Source: Serendipita indica DSM 11827 (taxonomy: Eukaryota > Basidiomycota > Agaricomycetes > Sebacinales > Serendipitaceae). From it: 64,000 nucleotides of DNA. The notes under the pieces are model-generated. The model saw nothing but the letters and a program-made list of their open reading frames with translations, did no database searches and was not told the origin of the DNA. The stretch lies in assembly GCA_910890315.1 (NCBI GenBank), contig CAJVGD010000005.1, positions 248,001 to 312,000 on the forward strand, written 5' to 3'. The translations under genes were made by a program, and so were the position numbers. This document shows, piece after piece, positions 35,555 through 47,569 of this stretch. Position 1 is the stretch's first letter, and each line of letters begins with the position of its first letter.

Positions 35555-36490
35555 GTGAGGGCGGGTTGGCTAGTTTTTCAACTAGTATTACCTCTCATAG
35601 CGAGGGGTGTTGCTTTGGACTATAAAGGACGTTTGCTTTGATGGCTGTGGTCGCGTTAGCAGCTCGGGAGATCATATGGGGCTACTACCAATCTGAAGTG
35701 TTTCTACACCTAGTTGGCTAACCCGTAGACACCTCGGCATGGTATACCCAATCGGTATGTGCCAAGCTCCGAGTTAGTGGTGGGTTGGGAACAAATCGAC
35801 TTTTGCTGAGAGCTGATCCTTCAAATACAGATTTAAATCTGTCTGGAAATGGTATCAGGCTAGACTGGAAGTTTTAGTTTGCCATACCGCACAGAGTCGA
35901 ATGCGGCAGGTGGCTCCTGTCACCTTCGAGCTGACTATCGACGAGCGGTCAATGAATCGAATCGAATCAACTGCACAATTGCACCCTTTTTCATGCCACT
36001 GTTACTATACCATCTAAACTCTTGGAGATAACGCCGCTCCATTGATTCCAAGTGAATATTAAAAACAATATGGAGCTAAACGCTGACATCGATAATAGCC
36101 GTCCGCGTGTTTGTAGACGCGCGTTCTTCTTGTTATCATAAGTGGGCGGTCTAATGAATTCCATGCTCTAGGCTCTGGCGGGATCTTCTTGACCGGTTCA
36201 CACGCCATATTACCAGTTACCTACACCTTTCAGCGACTCAAATGGACATAAATCACGCCGTCGGTAATGCGAGGAGAACCCAGCGCCGCTCTCTGTAGCG
36301 AAAACGGAGTGATTCTGGCTAAAGATGGCGACGTTGACGGCGCGGGCTGCCGGATATCCATCGGAGATATCATATCATTCCATAGGTTGCCTTTGAAGGC
36401 GCTTTGTACATGCGGCATTTCCTCATTATTCACTGGGCTTAAGGCCGAGTCTCGTTGGCGCCCAGGTTGGACTCTCCCATCTCCCGAGGT
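35555..36490. other. Duplicated intergenic region, copy 2
   Basis: Near-identical to 33457-34321. No coding frame is supported. It carries the promoter of the gene starting at 36491. Confidence 0.5.
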
Positions 36491-37721
36491 ATGCTCATAC
36501 GCTCGTTATCACTCTTCCTATCCTTGGGATTGCTGGGGATTGGAGCTGCCGCACAAGGCGTTCTCCTGGGTGCAGACGACTCGCGCATCTTGTATGACAA
36601 GTCATGGACGGCCTCTACTGTAAACTCGAAGCTTAAAAACTCCATTAATGGCTCCATCTACTTCTTCTATGGAGGTTCGTCTCGCTTGACAAAAGGCATG
36701 ATTGCTCGCTGACCTTGTGTGGGTACAGGTACAGACTTGACGGTCCACTATGCGCCTCCAAAGGACGGCAACATGCACCTTTGGCTCGACGGAACCCAGT
36801 ACCTCGACTTGAAACTTGCGGCGACTACCGCGCCACAGTCGTCTGTAGACCCCAGTCTCAAGGCGACCATCTTCAGACTCCCCTTGGGTAGCCATCAGAT
36901 TCACATTGCAGGATCTTCGAGCTCTAAATCGGATCCTATCGTTTTTGGAGGACTGAAGTGAGTCAAATAAGCACGTCGGGGCAGCTTGTTGACTGGGTTG
37001 CCTAGTGCGAACCTGGAGGACGGTGCGGCAGAGAGCATGAACTTTGGCGTTCCATCTGGCCACAATATAGAGATCATCGACAATACGGCCTTCAACTATA
37101 GCTCTGGATGGGAAGTGGCCGCAGAGGCGCCATTTTCCCATAACTCGACGCTAATGCGAACCAGAACCAAGGGCGCATGGGTGTCATATACTTTCCAGAA
37201 GCCTTATCGTCAATTTGTGTTAGCAGCTTTCTCGACTTTCGAGCAGTCGCTGATGTTTACTTCTCCAGGACCTACGGGACGCATGGCGAACACTCTGTTG
37301 TCCAAGCGGTATACCCATATCATTCTGGACAAGTCCAATCTAGCGTCGGCTCTCTCTACTCCCCAGTCAACGATACGCTCGTCCAGACCGTGATTTCTTC
37401 CAACCGCGACTGGGGTACACCGGGCACGTCTGTGAACTTTACTCTCGAAGAAGGAACGATGGCCATCGATTTCATTGCGTGAGTCTCTTGCCATCTCAAA
37501 CTGGGTAATCTCATCGGATTGATAGCGTAATGTACGACGAGCCTTCGAAACCTGCCAACAATACCGCTAAGATCGTGGCTCCCATCGTTGTCGTCGGAAT
37601 GGTATTGTTGGCGACAGTCATATACTTCTTCGTCCGTCGATCCCGTAATCTCCAAGCCGCGGAAAAGAGGGAGAGCACTCAGACTCCATACTTCTTCCAA
37701 GGCTTGTCGAAGTCTCGCTGA
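36491..37721 (+). CDS. Single-pass membrane protein, transmembrane cluster family, short tail (member 7)
   Basis: ATG 36491 opens the same signal sequence as the gene at 34322. Exons 1 and 2 and the start of ectodomain 2 are identical to that gene up to about 37118. The sequence then diverges: FSHNSTLMRTRTKGAWVSYT, then EGTMAIDFIA, then a distinct membrane helix (IVAPIVVVGMVLLATVIYFF, 37570-37630). The tail RRSRNLQAAEKRESTQTPYF ends FQGLSKSR at 37721. The short tail has no LARRIAG motif but shares the aromatic PYFF.GL ending with its two neighbours. With the gene at 32150 it is one of the two likely parents of the chimera between them. Confidence 0.77.
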
Positions 37722-39432
37722 GAGGGGAGAAGGTTGGTTCGGCTTTTAAATACCATCGCAGCGACTCGCGCTAGCTCTAGACTTTATTGAATAGTCACTC
37801 CTTTGCTCAGGATAACGGATGGATATTCTGACTGTGCCTCTTTCACTTTCATTTTGATCGCTTTACGCTCGCCAAACTCGAGTTCGGGTGCGGAGAATAT
37901 TATCACGCACAACCAGTGGAACACAAAGTACTAATGATCAATTATCCCATCTATATTCTTCTTTAGGCGGATAAAAGTTCAATTCATACATTACTAGTAT
38001 TCTGAGACGAATTTCCCATGATTTCTGAAACTAAACCTTCCCTTGAATGGCTTCTGTTTATGAAAATAGCAAACAGTGACAGCGGCGTCAACTATCAGAC
38101 CACACAACAGAAAGTCTGGAGTCTATTATTAGCCTAGGAGGGCATTAGAGATAGTGAGCTCTATAGATTCCCTGGGAATGTCCTAGGTCGCTTATATTCT
38201 GTCCAACACCTTGGCCCTACTCGGCTTAGCGAAGCGTATAGAGCAGATGCGCTTCCGAGATGCCAACTGTTACGAGTTGCGCAGCGGCTCGTCTGATATT
38301 TTAGGATCCCTGGTGGAATGACACCCTTTACGAAAGTTATTCCGGCAAGTTTCAGTAGGTTGCACGGATAATCGAGCGATGGATGAACAGATTCAAAAGC
38401 AACGAAATTTACACGCCGAAATTGTCAATTACTTAGTGTATCTCGTACTTTATTCACTATATTTCGGTACGGTGGCGAGAGCACCCTGGGCCAACCGCGA
38501 CGTATCGTCGTCGGCTACCGACAAATGGGCGGTCGGTGGCGCTCGAGCTTCTCGACGTAGCGCAGATAAATGACTCAATAAATCATTGCTTTTGAAAAGA
38601 ATATCCTCGCATTCAACAACACCAAAGCCCTCTTGCGCACGTCCAGGCAGTCTAATTACGGCGGAGGCGAGAATATATTCATAACATGTCTATCGTCTAT
38701 CCATTTGCATCTGCTCTCCCGATTATACGGTTCCATCATGGATTATTTAGGTCAAAGGTGATGTATTCTAGTCGAGAATCGACTGTGGACAGTGCGAGCA
38801 GTTCGGCGGAATTTTGTTGCCAGGTGTAAGTGCTGATAGATTTTGGGTATAACAGTGCTAACATCCCTAGGTACTCATCAAATAAACGTCAAGTCACCAA
38901 TAATGAAAATTTGGGAATGTTCAATTTAATGTTTGATGTCGATGATACACAAGCGAGCGGATCGTGAAACAGTTTGCCATTGTCTAGACTGGCCATCGAA
39001 TTCGAGAACTTGGGGTCAAAGAAATAGGCATCCAGTGTGTTCAATTTCACTTCTAGAGCCTTGGAGGAATTTATTTAGATATTTATGAAGCCTTATCTCT
39101 GAGATCCAGAGAAGAATCCAAGAATAGACCTCGCCATGAAGACCGCAGGTGAATGCATGGAGTGGAGACACTGAGGTATAGTATATTATCAAGCAGTGGA
39201 TTTACGCTCTCTGTATGCCAGCACTCTACTTCGATTGTCTAAACTAATGAGAGAGAAGTCAGTCGACAGCCTCCATTCTGCGCTCACAGAGCATAGAATG
39301 ATAAGAGAATCTACCTGCAGACCCAGAGATAGGCAAGGTGTGGCGAACAAACAAAACGTATATTTTAGACCCGACGACGATCTTCTCCAGTCGATCCAAA
39401 GCGATTACAGCCGCAAATACTCTACGCCAAGA
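37722..39432. other. Intergenic, nothing recognised
   Basis: About 1.7 kb with no convincing coding frame, repeat or RNA gene. Short frames near 38380 and 39200 do not look like proteins. Confidence 0.4.
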
Positions 39433-40728
39433 ATGTCTCACACATTCACAAAAACCTCGGTCCCATTTGGACCACTTTTCACTCTAAACGCACTCACGCG
39501 AGCGGCGATCGTGCGCGGTCAGCCGTCCCTCGCCAATTTCAGCGTCTCGATCGGCAACGCCACGTTCACTGGGCTCCACGCACCAGTATTGACTACTCAA
39601 GACGCTGATTCGGTGCTTGTCACCGTGTTCCCAACCCCAGGTCAGTCGATGTTAGCTGTGCGCGCGCGGAACGCGTTAAAAATATCCATTAAATCCCACA
39701 GCTATATTTTCTGCTTTCGACGTCCAAGGTGGTCAATCAAGCGCCCCTGTAATCACTCCTTCCATGTCCATGGGTCAGTCGCTCACGTTCGAGGAACGCC
39801 GTCTGATCCCACTCTGTAGAACATGATGCCGTGCATTCCACTGTTCATTCGGTACTCACCCCAAGTGTGCAGGTCACCACGACGTCTTCGGGAGCCCTTA
39901 TGACGATCTGCACCCAATTCTGCTCGACCACAGTATCGATCGCCACCGTCGCTGAAGCGACCTATCTCATACAGACGGAAACTAGCAAACCGTTGTCAGT
40001 TGCGATCGTCACTCCTGTGATTCCTTTATCCAATTCTTCGTCCTCTTCATACGGCCACACCATTACCGTACAACATCCGGAGGTACCATCCTCATTCATG
40101 GTGTTTTCAAGTAAATCCTCCCCTCCTGTCTCACTCGCGACAACGGCCACGGTTGATGAGTCTTCTGTTGACTCTAGCATCCAGAATAGCAGCTCCAAGA
40201 AGGGTTTCATCTCTGCTCTCGTGGTCATATTCGCACTGCTCGGAATCGGAACAGTTCTGTGTTGTCGTAAAGTGCTCAACCGGAGAAGGCAGCGTCGCCT
40301 CCGGGCAGAGGCTGCGGCAGCTCTCGCCGCAGCGGGGTGGAATGACGACGATGAGTCGACGCTCTATCGGCGCCACAGCGCCAGCGACTTTGTATTACCG
40401 CGACCGTTGGCTTCGGCTCCGCCATCGCCAGACTCGACGCTCACGGACTGGGACTCGTTGATCGACCCAGATTTCTTTTCTCCCCATGCTGTCGAACTGT
40501 CGCAGCTTGAACCGGTTGTGACCAGGAACACGCACGTGGTCGACACTCGCCGTTCGCCACCTTCGCCGTTTGGGCCAAGCTTCAAGACGGCACCGGCTGA
40601 TGCTAGTTGCCCAGCCTGTGAGTATAGTAGGGTACTCTTGATTTTGCTGACTTGGTGCGATAGACCACTTGCCAACGGGCTATGGAACTTACTCGCCGGC
40701 GCCGGTCCCAAAGGCGCACCTTGCTTAA
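39433..40728 (+). CDS. Ser/Thr-rich single-pass membrane protein
   Basis: Three introns were read. The first follows VFPTPG (about 39640-39702). The second runs from about 39775 to 39818 and joins SMSM to EHDAVHSTVHSVLTPSVQ. The third (40618-40663) joins SCPA to YHLPTGYGTYSPAPVPK. The extracellular part is rich in Ser, Thr and Val (TTTSSGALMTICTQFCSTTV) and probably O-glycosylated. The membrane helix is GFISALVVIFALLGIGTVLC (about 40205-40265), followed by RRRQRRLRAEAAAALAAAGW. The tail contains DSTLTDWDSLIDPDFFSPH. No cleavable signal is obvious at ATG 39433, so an upstream exon may be missing. It does not belong to the two-lobe family around it. A cell-wall sensor-like build is possible but unproven. 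Confidence 0.65.
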
Positions 40729-41236
40729 TTCCTGGACACTCTCGTGTCCATGGGTTGCGACAGAGGCAGTCGTATCGCTGCCCATTGCACCCTTCATCCA
40801 GATTTCAGTGTTCATCTCGTTCACCTCCTTGTAGTCCTGTATACGTGTTCTTCTTCGTTGTTCCGGTCATTCTTTCACCGTATGAAACGGCGAAAGTGTA
40901 GTCTTATAGAGGTTAAATGAATAGAGTTGTAACCGTTGTCAAAGATATTGGATACAAGCGCTAGCAGTCTGTATAAACGAAGACGCGTGAAAGTAGCGAC
41001 TGGGACAAGGAATCCACGCAGACAATGCGTCAAAGTGGCCAATAGTTGTCACTCTCAAGAGTTCTTCGCGTCCTCTGTGCCTGTCATCAGATCATTCCGT
41101 CATGTCGGTGATAGGGTGAGGCGAGCGACACCTCTAGGTTTCACTGCCTAATTGTCATTCAGTCTATACCTAAAGGTCACAATGTTCAGAATAGACTGGT
41201 TCGCATATATAATCGCCAGACAAACCTTGTAGTTGC
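40729..41236. other. Convergent intergenic region
   Basis: Between two convergent genes. No coding frame or repeat is supported; it probably holds both 3' ends. Confidence 0.4.
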
Positions 41237-42925
41237 TCATGTCATTCCGGCCAATTGGCGTGCGAGCATCTCTATTCGGTCGGAGGAATATGTTGGATCG
41301 ATAGATTCCCCGTCGATGCGAAGAGCCTGTATTTCTTTTGCTCGTTGGTGCGCTCGCTCAAGATCCTTCTGCGAGAGCTGGTACAGGTCCAACTCCCTCG
41401 TGTCTTCGTCTCCGTTCTCCTCGTTCAGGTATGTCGACGGCTCAGACGGATAGTCTATGGTAGAGTGGTCCATCTCAACGCGATGGCGATCGTCAAAAGG
41501 CGACTCTTCAGATACGGGTCTGGAAGATGTATCGGAACCTGTGAACGTTGTCCACCCGGAGTAACCGCCTTGTTGAAGCATCTTGACATATTGAGATTCT
41601 ACTACTACAGTGCTCATTGTTGGAGCGTGGAAGGACCGTATAGTCCCAGCGCGAGAGCCAAGTTCTTCCCCAATGTGTCGAGTTTGCGCTTTCGGGGACC
41701 GTTTGCGTCGGAGAAGAACATAGAGGAGGACTCCCAACATCAAGCTGCCGATTATGAGCGGAATAATGATCCTTAGTTTTGTCGACGCGTCGATGCGTGG
41801 TACTGAACTGTCGCCGACCACGTCGAGGAAAGTTGCGTCCATCCCGCTGAGACTGTTAAAGACTTGAGTTTCAAGCATTATTCGAAACTAATCACGAACC
41901 GGATATAGTCGAGAGCCAGTCGCCCTGTGAGAAGAGTGACCCGACATCTATAGGTACGTTTGGACGAGAGTCCGGTTTCTGAAAAGATAGGCGACTGCAC
42001 GAGGGGGATATATCTCCGAACGTCTCCGTTTGATAGATGCTCGTTTGACCGCACTATCTGTCCCGACTCGTCGGTGATGGTCACATTGAGTCGAGCGTCA
42101 TACAGCCCAGTTTCTCCAAAGAACCTAAGAAAGATATGAAATCATCTCAGGGAGCAGACGAATGCCTACCAAATGGTCTCTGCAGAGAATTTGACTTCAA
42201 CCCAGCTGCCCTTTGAGGTAGTGACCGAATTGGTAGAGTTCCAGGAGAGTTGATCGACTGTATTCGCATGAATCCAGCCAGATGAATAATATAGAAAGGC
42301 AGAAGAGTCGTCGGCATTGGCGGTGGCGTTGGCGAGCTCAGAGGCGTCCATGCCGAACGACGCCGCATGCCAATCAGAAGAGTTGCTTCTATAGCAAGAG
42401 GACATAAGAAATTATATACTGAATGCGATATAACATACCCAAATTCGATAAGCACCGGCCGTTCTGGAGTAGCCTCTGCTCGAAAAGTGAACTGGTGGTC
42501 TGCTGTATCTGAGATTGGATAGAAATCGAGTATAAATCTCGCTTGCAAGGGATCTAGAGGTGTTATGGTGGTAGAATTGGAGGTCTGTGCGCTAAATTGA
42601 TTGATAAGGTAGCCGTCAAGCCACCAGCGTATGCTTGTAACATTATAGTAAGAAGTAGTAATGTAGAGAGATGAACCTGAGCGGCAGCATCAGCGCGCAT
42701 TTTCTGATGTAGCTTTTGTTTGCACAAACCGCGGAAGAGAATGCACGCCCAGGCCGTCGAAGTCGCAACTAGGCCATTAACGCCAGTTTCCGTCGAAGAA
42801 ACGTTACTCCATGATCCTCCTTTCAAGTAGCTATTCGCATATGGCCTTATAGGTGTCGTGGACGTCGCATTATTCGTGGGGTCGACGGAGTTGATGCGGA
42901 CGATGGGAACGGACGAGGTCGACAT
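41237..42925 (-). CDS. Single-pass membrane protein, transmembrane cluster family (member 8)
   Basis: ATG 42925 begins MSTSSVPIVRINSVDPTNNA, the second N-terminal type of the family, with no visible signal peptide. Exon 1 ends ACILFRG at the usual intron. Ectodomain 1 (about 42670-42440) has IRWWLDGYLI, DHQFTFRAEATPERPVLIEF. Ectodomain 2 (42395-42170) has FLYYSSGWIHANT and KGSWVEVKFSAETIW. The following exon has GLYDARLNVTITDE and RLALDYIRF. The membrane helix is IIIPLIIGSLMLGVLLYVLL (41790-41730), followed by RRKRSPK. The tail carries LDLYQLSQKDLERAHQRAKE and ends RIEMLARQLAGMT. The order of lobes, introns and motifs matches the genes at 43074, 49683 and 52076. Confidence 0.78.
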
Positions 42926-43073
42926 TGGTCAGCGCTAATGTAGAGCTCACTAAGGCTTTATGACCAGAATTGAAGGAAAATCACTCTCGGACATAAGGCT
43001 AATAATTGTCCGCGCATCGGATAGACAACGCTGACTCAGGGCTATCTTGTAGCGAAATCATTTATTTCTGTTT

Positions 43074-44767
43074 CAGACACCAGCTATCCTCCGAGCGAGC
43101 TGTTCAGGAATCCGTCTTCTCTTCTGGCTGCCCGCCACTGGACAGCTTACCAAGGTTGGCTAGGTTTTCAAGCTCCTTGACACGTTGTATTACGCGGGCC
43201 AGGTCATCCATAGACAACTGGAGACCTTCCGAGCCACTGGATTCTATCGCCACTCGTCGCCCGTTCACTCCAAAGGAGGATATACTACTGCGCAGTGGTT
43301 CAGAAGAGTGCATAGTCTGACTCTCCAGAGTCAAGTGACTAGACTGGAGCGAATCGTCTATTTCCGAATGTATGCCTGTGGACGAGCGCTGTGTCGAGCG
43401 AGACGGACCACTAAACCTCGCCCATTCCACGTGATCGTCTTCGGTCCGCTTTCTGTGAAGCCTTCCACTCACAGCCGTATTTGTGCTTGCTGCATAGAAG
43501 GATCGAATGGTCGGTGCATCTGGCCCAATATTTCGACCCACAAGCTGTTCCTTTCGAGGTCGCCGCCGTTTGAGGAAAAGAAGGGATAGAACGCCTAGCA
43601 TGAACGCGCCAATTGCGCCAAGGGTAGCTATGAGAATCAGGTTCATTCGTGGATGTTGGCGTTGAGCGGGAACATCAACAACCGTGCCTTGAAATCTAAT
43701 TTTGCTTCAACAACCTATCTGCTTGAGAGTTTAGCAGCCGCTTACCGCACAAAATCCAATGCGATAGATCCAGAAATAACAGTAATACGATACGTTCTCG
43801 CGAGGTTTGTTGGTATATTGGTCTCATTAAAGAGCGGAGCCTGCACAAGGGGCACTTTCATGCCAGCATCTCCCTTGATGAAATGCTCTTTTGACCAGGC
43901 GCGTTTTTGGTCTCCAGTATACTCTGTGATGGATACGTTTAAATGCACGCCGTCTATGCCTATGTAACCAAAGAACCTCCACACGGTGAGAGGGATATAA
44001 AACTAAAGATATATCCACATACCATATGTCTGTCCCGGCAAATGTCGTCTCTACCCATGCCCCAGCTTCATTGGTTTTCGAAGACGTCTCGTTCCAACAG
44101 AGAAGATCCCAGAAGCTCCCTGTGGAATGAGACCACCCAGAGGAATAGATGAGTGATGGAGAAGTATTGTCTATGGCGTTATCAGCCTGAACGTCCTTTG
44201 CGCTCATGCCAAACGTCGCGGGTATAGTATCTTGCGCATTATTATCGACCCTTTACGAGTCAGGTTTTCTAACCATGGTGCGATAATAGACTCACCCTGG
44301 TTCGATTTGCAACGGTCGGTCTTTCGTAGCGGGAATGTATGCCACTAACTGGTGATCGGTAGATTGGTTTGCTGCAGAACTTTGAATCTTGATCAGATAT
44401 CGTGCTGTGAGTGTGCTCCCTGCCGAATCTCCTGAAGGGACGCTACTCGTCGTCAAGTTAAAGTCGTGGCCATCCATCCAAAAGGACCATTCAGTGGGGA
44501 GTGATTGTGCTCGATAGGACAACCCTAGGCTGAGCTTTGAGCCTATGTATCAACTTAGCGTCTCGATTCATCACATGGGTCAAACGTACCCCGAAAGAAG
44601 ACGTAGAGCCATGCAGAGGTACTTAATGTAGGTCCGGAGAGCTCACTAGACAATCTTGTCGAATTGTATCCGTCCCCTGAGACATGGAAATTGTCCGTCC
44701 CAGATCTGAGGGGAGTGGTATTGGTATCACCTTGCACGAGGTTGAAGAGAACAATCGAACTCGACAT
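43074..44767 (-). CDS. Single-pass membrane protein, transmembrane cluster family (member 9), tail end out of frame
   Basis: ATG 44767 (MSSSIVLFNLVQGDTNTTPL) opens an exon ending WLYVFFRG. Ectodomain 1 (about 44540-44300) contains FWMDGHDFNL and DHQLVAYIPATKDRPLQIEP. Ectodomain 2 (44250-44035) has AIDNTSPSLIYSSGWSHS and GAWVETTFAGTDIWY. Then come GIDGVHLNVSITEYTGD and SIALDFVR. The helix LIATLGAIGAFMLGVLSLLF (43640-43580) precedes KRRRPRKEQ. The tail has QLSMDDLARVIQRVKELENL. The open frame stops at 43104, but the conserved family ending PEQLARRIAGV followed by a stop lies just beyond in another frame (43076-43110). One base is missing or extra near 43120, by mutation or sequencing error. Confidence 0.76.
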
Positions 44768-45408
44768 GATAGTCGAGAGATTTGAGCACTCTTTGCAGTC
44801 GGACATGTCTTTATAATCTGCGGCTGTGGGAAGACGATTAGGGCGGAAAAGGACCGCATCGCACACACAAGGCGGATATGGAGAGGGTAACCTAGCCAAT
44901 TATTTAAACGATGTATAAAGGGTTCCACACATGTCATCAAGTTTTTGCGCCCAAGGCTGTATCATCTATCCACTCGGACTTGTCACCACCTAGGTGGGGA
45001 CTGAAGGTGGAGAACGAGCACGATGCGATTTTAAGTGATGATAAAGTCTTCTCAGCCGGATCCGATCGTCGGAGAGCTGATGGCAAATGTCTCGAGGTGG
45101 CCTTTTTCAACATAATCTGGGCTTTTGAATGGGAACGAAGCGTCTTGGAACATCTACGTGGGGGTAGATATGATAAAGACCGGAGATTGTATAAGACGTC
45201 ACGATGAATTGCATGTTGAATATTGACAAGTGCAAGTCGAGTTCAGGTCGAAGCCGACGAACCGCTTACGTCCTTGAACGGATGAAAAGCACAAAAAGAC
45301 AGTGTATAAGATTGAGGAAGAGCACAAAAAAAAACTCTAACAGGCGAATATCGCCATGATTAAGACACGCCGAACAAGCTAGGGGTGAAAACCGCATAAA
45401 ATGTCCAT
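44768..45408. other. Intergenic region
   Basis: No gene is recognised. It includes the upstream region of the minus-strand gene starting at 44767 and the 3' flank of the WSC gene, with a run of A near 45330. Confidence 0.4.
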
Positions 45409-47569
45409 TTAAGGGGCAGTGGTGTATTGCGGATCATCGACGCGGGTGATAAAGGTAGTAGTGACGGTGATAGGAGTAGGAACAGTGGCCACAAACGTCG
45501 TCACCTGAGTGTCGTACGCAGTAGTCGTGTATGGAGTATATCCGACCGACGTTGTCGTGTACTCGGTCACGACCGTCGTAGAACCTGGAACAGGTTCAAT
45601 GTCGACCGAAGACGACGTGTACGAGCCAACGTTGACGGAAGACGTCGCGACAGGGACGAAACCGGTAGTCTCCGATGTAAAGGGTGCGTAGTACGTTGAC
45701 GTAGAGGTGACAGCCGCGACATTGCTCGAGACGGCTGGGAACGTATTGATGGCAAGGGATGTTGTTGGGAACGCCTGAATGGCCGAAGAGGTTGTAGTAA
45801 AGATCTTGATGTCGCTACCGGTGAGCGTGATGGGTCTGACAGAGGGAACACTTGTCGTAAACGGCAGCGGAGAGCCAGTTGTTGTAGTGTACGTTTTCGC
45901 AAGGGTGGTGAGGATGATGACGGGCTGAATAACCGTAGTCAATGGGTCCACAAAGCTCGTCGTTCCGGTATAGATAGAGAGAGTGAAGCTTGTGCGACCG
46001 ACGGTAAGAGGGACCGTTCTCGTCCCTGTGCTGGGTGCGAATAGTGTCGTCGAAGCAGTGACAGGGAAGAGCGTCGTTGTAGAGCCAGTGAGTGGGACGG
46101 GCACTGTCGTCGAGCCAGTAAGCGGGATTGCCTGTGTCGTAGATCCAACAAAGGCACTACAACCGTCGTGCTACCGACGACTGGAGTCGCGATTGTGCTC
46201 GTGAGCGTCACGCCACCAATCACGGTGGTTGTAGTCGTATATGGGATGACTGCCGTCGTGGTGATGGTCAACGGCGCGACAAGCGTGGTCGTGTACGTCG
46301 CTGGAACGACAACGTCTGTCGTCTTTGTAATCGTCTCGGCATACGAACCCGTTCCCTCTACCACGGTGGCGATTGTGGTTGCGGTTGTAAACGTGCCAAC
46401 GACGGCAGTGGTGGTGGTGAAATCGGTGACGACCGTGGTCTGAGGGTGGAACTGGTAGACGTCGATGCCATTGGGACCACCACAGCGCTCTTGGTGGTTA
46501 CCTGAAAACAGAATTTATCAGTGAGCTGTCCTGGCCGGGCTGCAAGGTCCTACTCACCGACACAGGCCATGTTGCATCGGCCATCTGTAGCCTCATCCCA
46601 GGGCTTCCAATTTCCGCACCAGCACTCGCTTCCATACTCGAGCCCAGCGAAAACGTATCCAAGAGCACTGCAAGCATCGATACAAATCTCAATCGTCTGG
46701 TCATAGTCGTGCTCGGGGGCGGCGCGCTGTGGAAGGACTCGACTGTGGATAGAGTCCTTGTAGCAACCAGAGAATGACCATCCATTGTACGAGTCGATGG
46801 GCTGAGGAGCGTTTGCAGAGCTGCTCGAGTGGTACACACTCAGGCCATTACCACCGCCGCAGAGCTGGCTGGGATTTCCGGAGCACGCCATATCGCAACG
46901 ACCATCATTCGCAACTTGATTCGGCTGTGCGCTTCCGCAATAGCACTCGCCGGCGTACTCGAGGCCAGCGTATTGGTATCCGCTGTCGGAGCAAGCGTCG
47001 AGACACTTTTCGATGGTCATTGGACCCGAGACGGATCTGCCATTGGGAAGAGCTCTGTTCCATATTGAGTCGACGTAGCAATTGTCATATGTCCACGTCT
47101 TGTAAGTTGCGAGGTTGGACGGAGGGGAAGGAAGAGATCCGCTGTACTCGTAGACTGTAAGGCCGAGACCACCACCGCAGATCTCACTCGAGTCGGCTGT
47201 AAATTGGCGGTCAGACCTTTAGCGGGTTCCACACAAATTAAAGGAGGGAGGAGGGGGGGGTCACTCACCCTGGCAAGGCATGTCGCAACGACCATCTGTA
47301 GCAGGTGTAGGTGGAAGAGTAGGACCGCAGAAACACTCCTGGCTCCACTCGAGCCCTGCAAAGGCGTATCCGCTAGAGTGACAAGCATCCAGACATTTCT
47401 CGACGGTCATCCCGCCCGAGATTTGCTCCATGTGTGGGAGAACTCGAGCAGCGACAATGTCTTGGTAACAACCGACAGAGTTCCAACCATTGTACGAAGG
47501 AACGACGGAAGCTGCGCGGACGGATTGGGTCAAAAGGAGGGGGATTAAAGGAAGGGCAATGGCCAACAT
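45409..47569 (-). CDS. Secreted protein with three WSC domains and a Thr/Val-rich tail
   Basis: ATG 47569 gives a clean signal peptide (MLAIALPLIPLLLTQSVRA). Three WSC carbohydrate-binding domains follow. The first is GWNSVGCYQDI with CLDACHSSGYAFAGLEW and ECFCG (about 47480-47270); the second is in about 47130-46850 (YVDSIWNRALP, CYCGSA, GGGNGLSVY); the third is in 46790-46480 (GCYKDSIHSRVLP, ECWCGNW). Each keeps the eight-cysteine pattern in outline. The rest is Thr/Val/Pro-rich, probably O-glycosylated, and ends QYTTAP with no hydrophobic anchor. It is thus secreted or wall-bound rather than a WSC stress sensor. Introns lie near 47270-47200 and 46560-46495. Near 46160 the Thr-rich region changes frame by one base (STTVVV, then FVGSTTQAIPLTGSTT). 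WSC domains bind glucans; wall association is inferred. Confidence 0.83.

Larger units (their letters stand above)
32731..37069 (+). repeat. 2.17-kb tandem duplication (two units)
   Basis: Unit 1 (32731-34900) and unit 2 (34901-37069) are nearly identical. Landmarks recur with an offset of 2169-2170 bp, including GAGATCATCGACAATACGGC at 32731, 34901 and 37070. I saw only a few differences: an A/T at about 33032/35202 and one G in a G run near 33370/35540. Each unit spans the 3' half of one gene, the intergenic region and the 5' half of the next. The shared edge lies inside the second-ectodomain exon. Confidence 0.9.

Noticed and set aside
38379-38573. Small plus-strand frame
   Set aside because: No homology, no intron logic and biased composition at the end; not distinguishable from chance.
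46168-46443. Plus-strand Val-rich hydrophobic frame that could pass for membrane helices
   Set aside because: It is the reverse complement of the Thr-rich repeat of the WSC gene; Thr codons read backwards give Val-rich runs.
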